Source: Chryseobacterium gleum | GTDB lineage: Bacteria; Bacteroidota; Bacteroidia; Flavobacteriales_D; Sanyastnellaceae | Assembly (NCBI GenBank): GCA_945869405.1 | Contig: CAMBPD010000008.1 | Coordinates: 1 to 33,483, forward strand | Direction of reading: 5' to 3' | DNA: 33,483 nucleotides | Part shown: piece by piece, positions 33,098 through 33,483 of the stretch | Layout: each line of letters begins with the position of its first letter | Position numbering within the stretch: position 1 is the stretch's first letter | The notes under the pieces: model-generated | The model's input: only the letters and a program-made list of their open reading frames with translations | Database searches by the model: none | Told to the model about the DNA's origin: nothing | Position numbers and translations under genes: made by a program

Positions 33098-33483
<386 letters not shown>

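Overview
The window looks like chromosomal DNA of a member of the Bacteroidota, most plausibly a Flavobacteriales-type marine or freshwater lineage. The evidence is a type IX secretion (T9SS) adhesin with a gliding-type C-terminal sorting domain, a PorP/SprF partner and a PorE-like OmpA lipoprotein, DUF3467, GWxTD and BatA families, and promoters of the Bacteroidota form TTG-N19-TAnnTTTG. The 5' part of a 16S rRNA gene at the right edge also reads as Bacteroidota. I see no prophage, transposon, CRISPR array or tRNA.

Layout, left to right. 1-593: mostly non-coding, with a probable 53-residue coiled-coil ORF and a strong 10-bp inverted repeat just before a Pif1-like helicase with a C-terminal HTH domain (+). 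2876-9816 (-): a NatA/NatB-like ABC exporter pair, a DegT-type sugar aminotransferase, a BatA/vWA membrane protein and a dihydroorotase homologue that has lost its metal-binding histidines. 9939-14798 (-): one tightly packed probable operon of exported protein, lipA, gap, upp, small membrane protein, YjjG-type nucleotidase and DUF3467, with several start/stop overlaps. 14878-21641 (+): osmC, carA, eno, a short degenerate GH13-like protein, rmuC and a GWxTD lipoprotein. A 40-residue lipoprotein gene lies on the opposite strand between osmC and carA; it is absent from the ORF track but has a perfect promoter.

21708-31711 (-) is the most distinctive region. It is a four-gene T9SS module consisting of a small exported protein, a 2225-residue multi-repeat adhesin, a PorP/SprF protein and a PorE-like TPR/propeller/CRD/OmpA lipoprotein, closed by a hairpin terminator. 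The adhesin would leave through the T9SS, with the PorP/SprF protein as its likely dedicated partner and the OmpA lipoprotein linking the outer membrane to peptidoglycan. One SprB-type repeat of the adhesin is interrupted by a P-domain-like module of about 170 residues, bounded on both sides by glycine runs. Finally come rlmB (-) and, divergently, an rrn operon with two tandem promoters, a boxA-like leader and the first 386 or so bases of 16S rRNA.

Many ORF-track starts are too long. Shorter starts were chosen from signal peptides, family alignments, promoter position and neighbouring stops. All family assignments are from reading motifs by eye; no database search was run.
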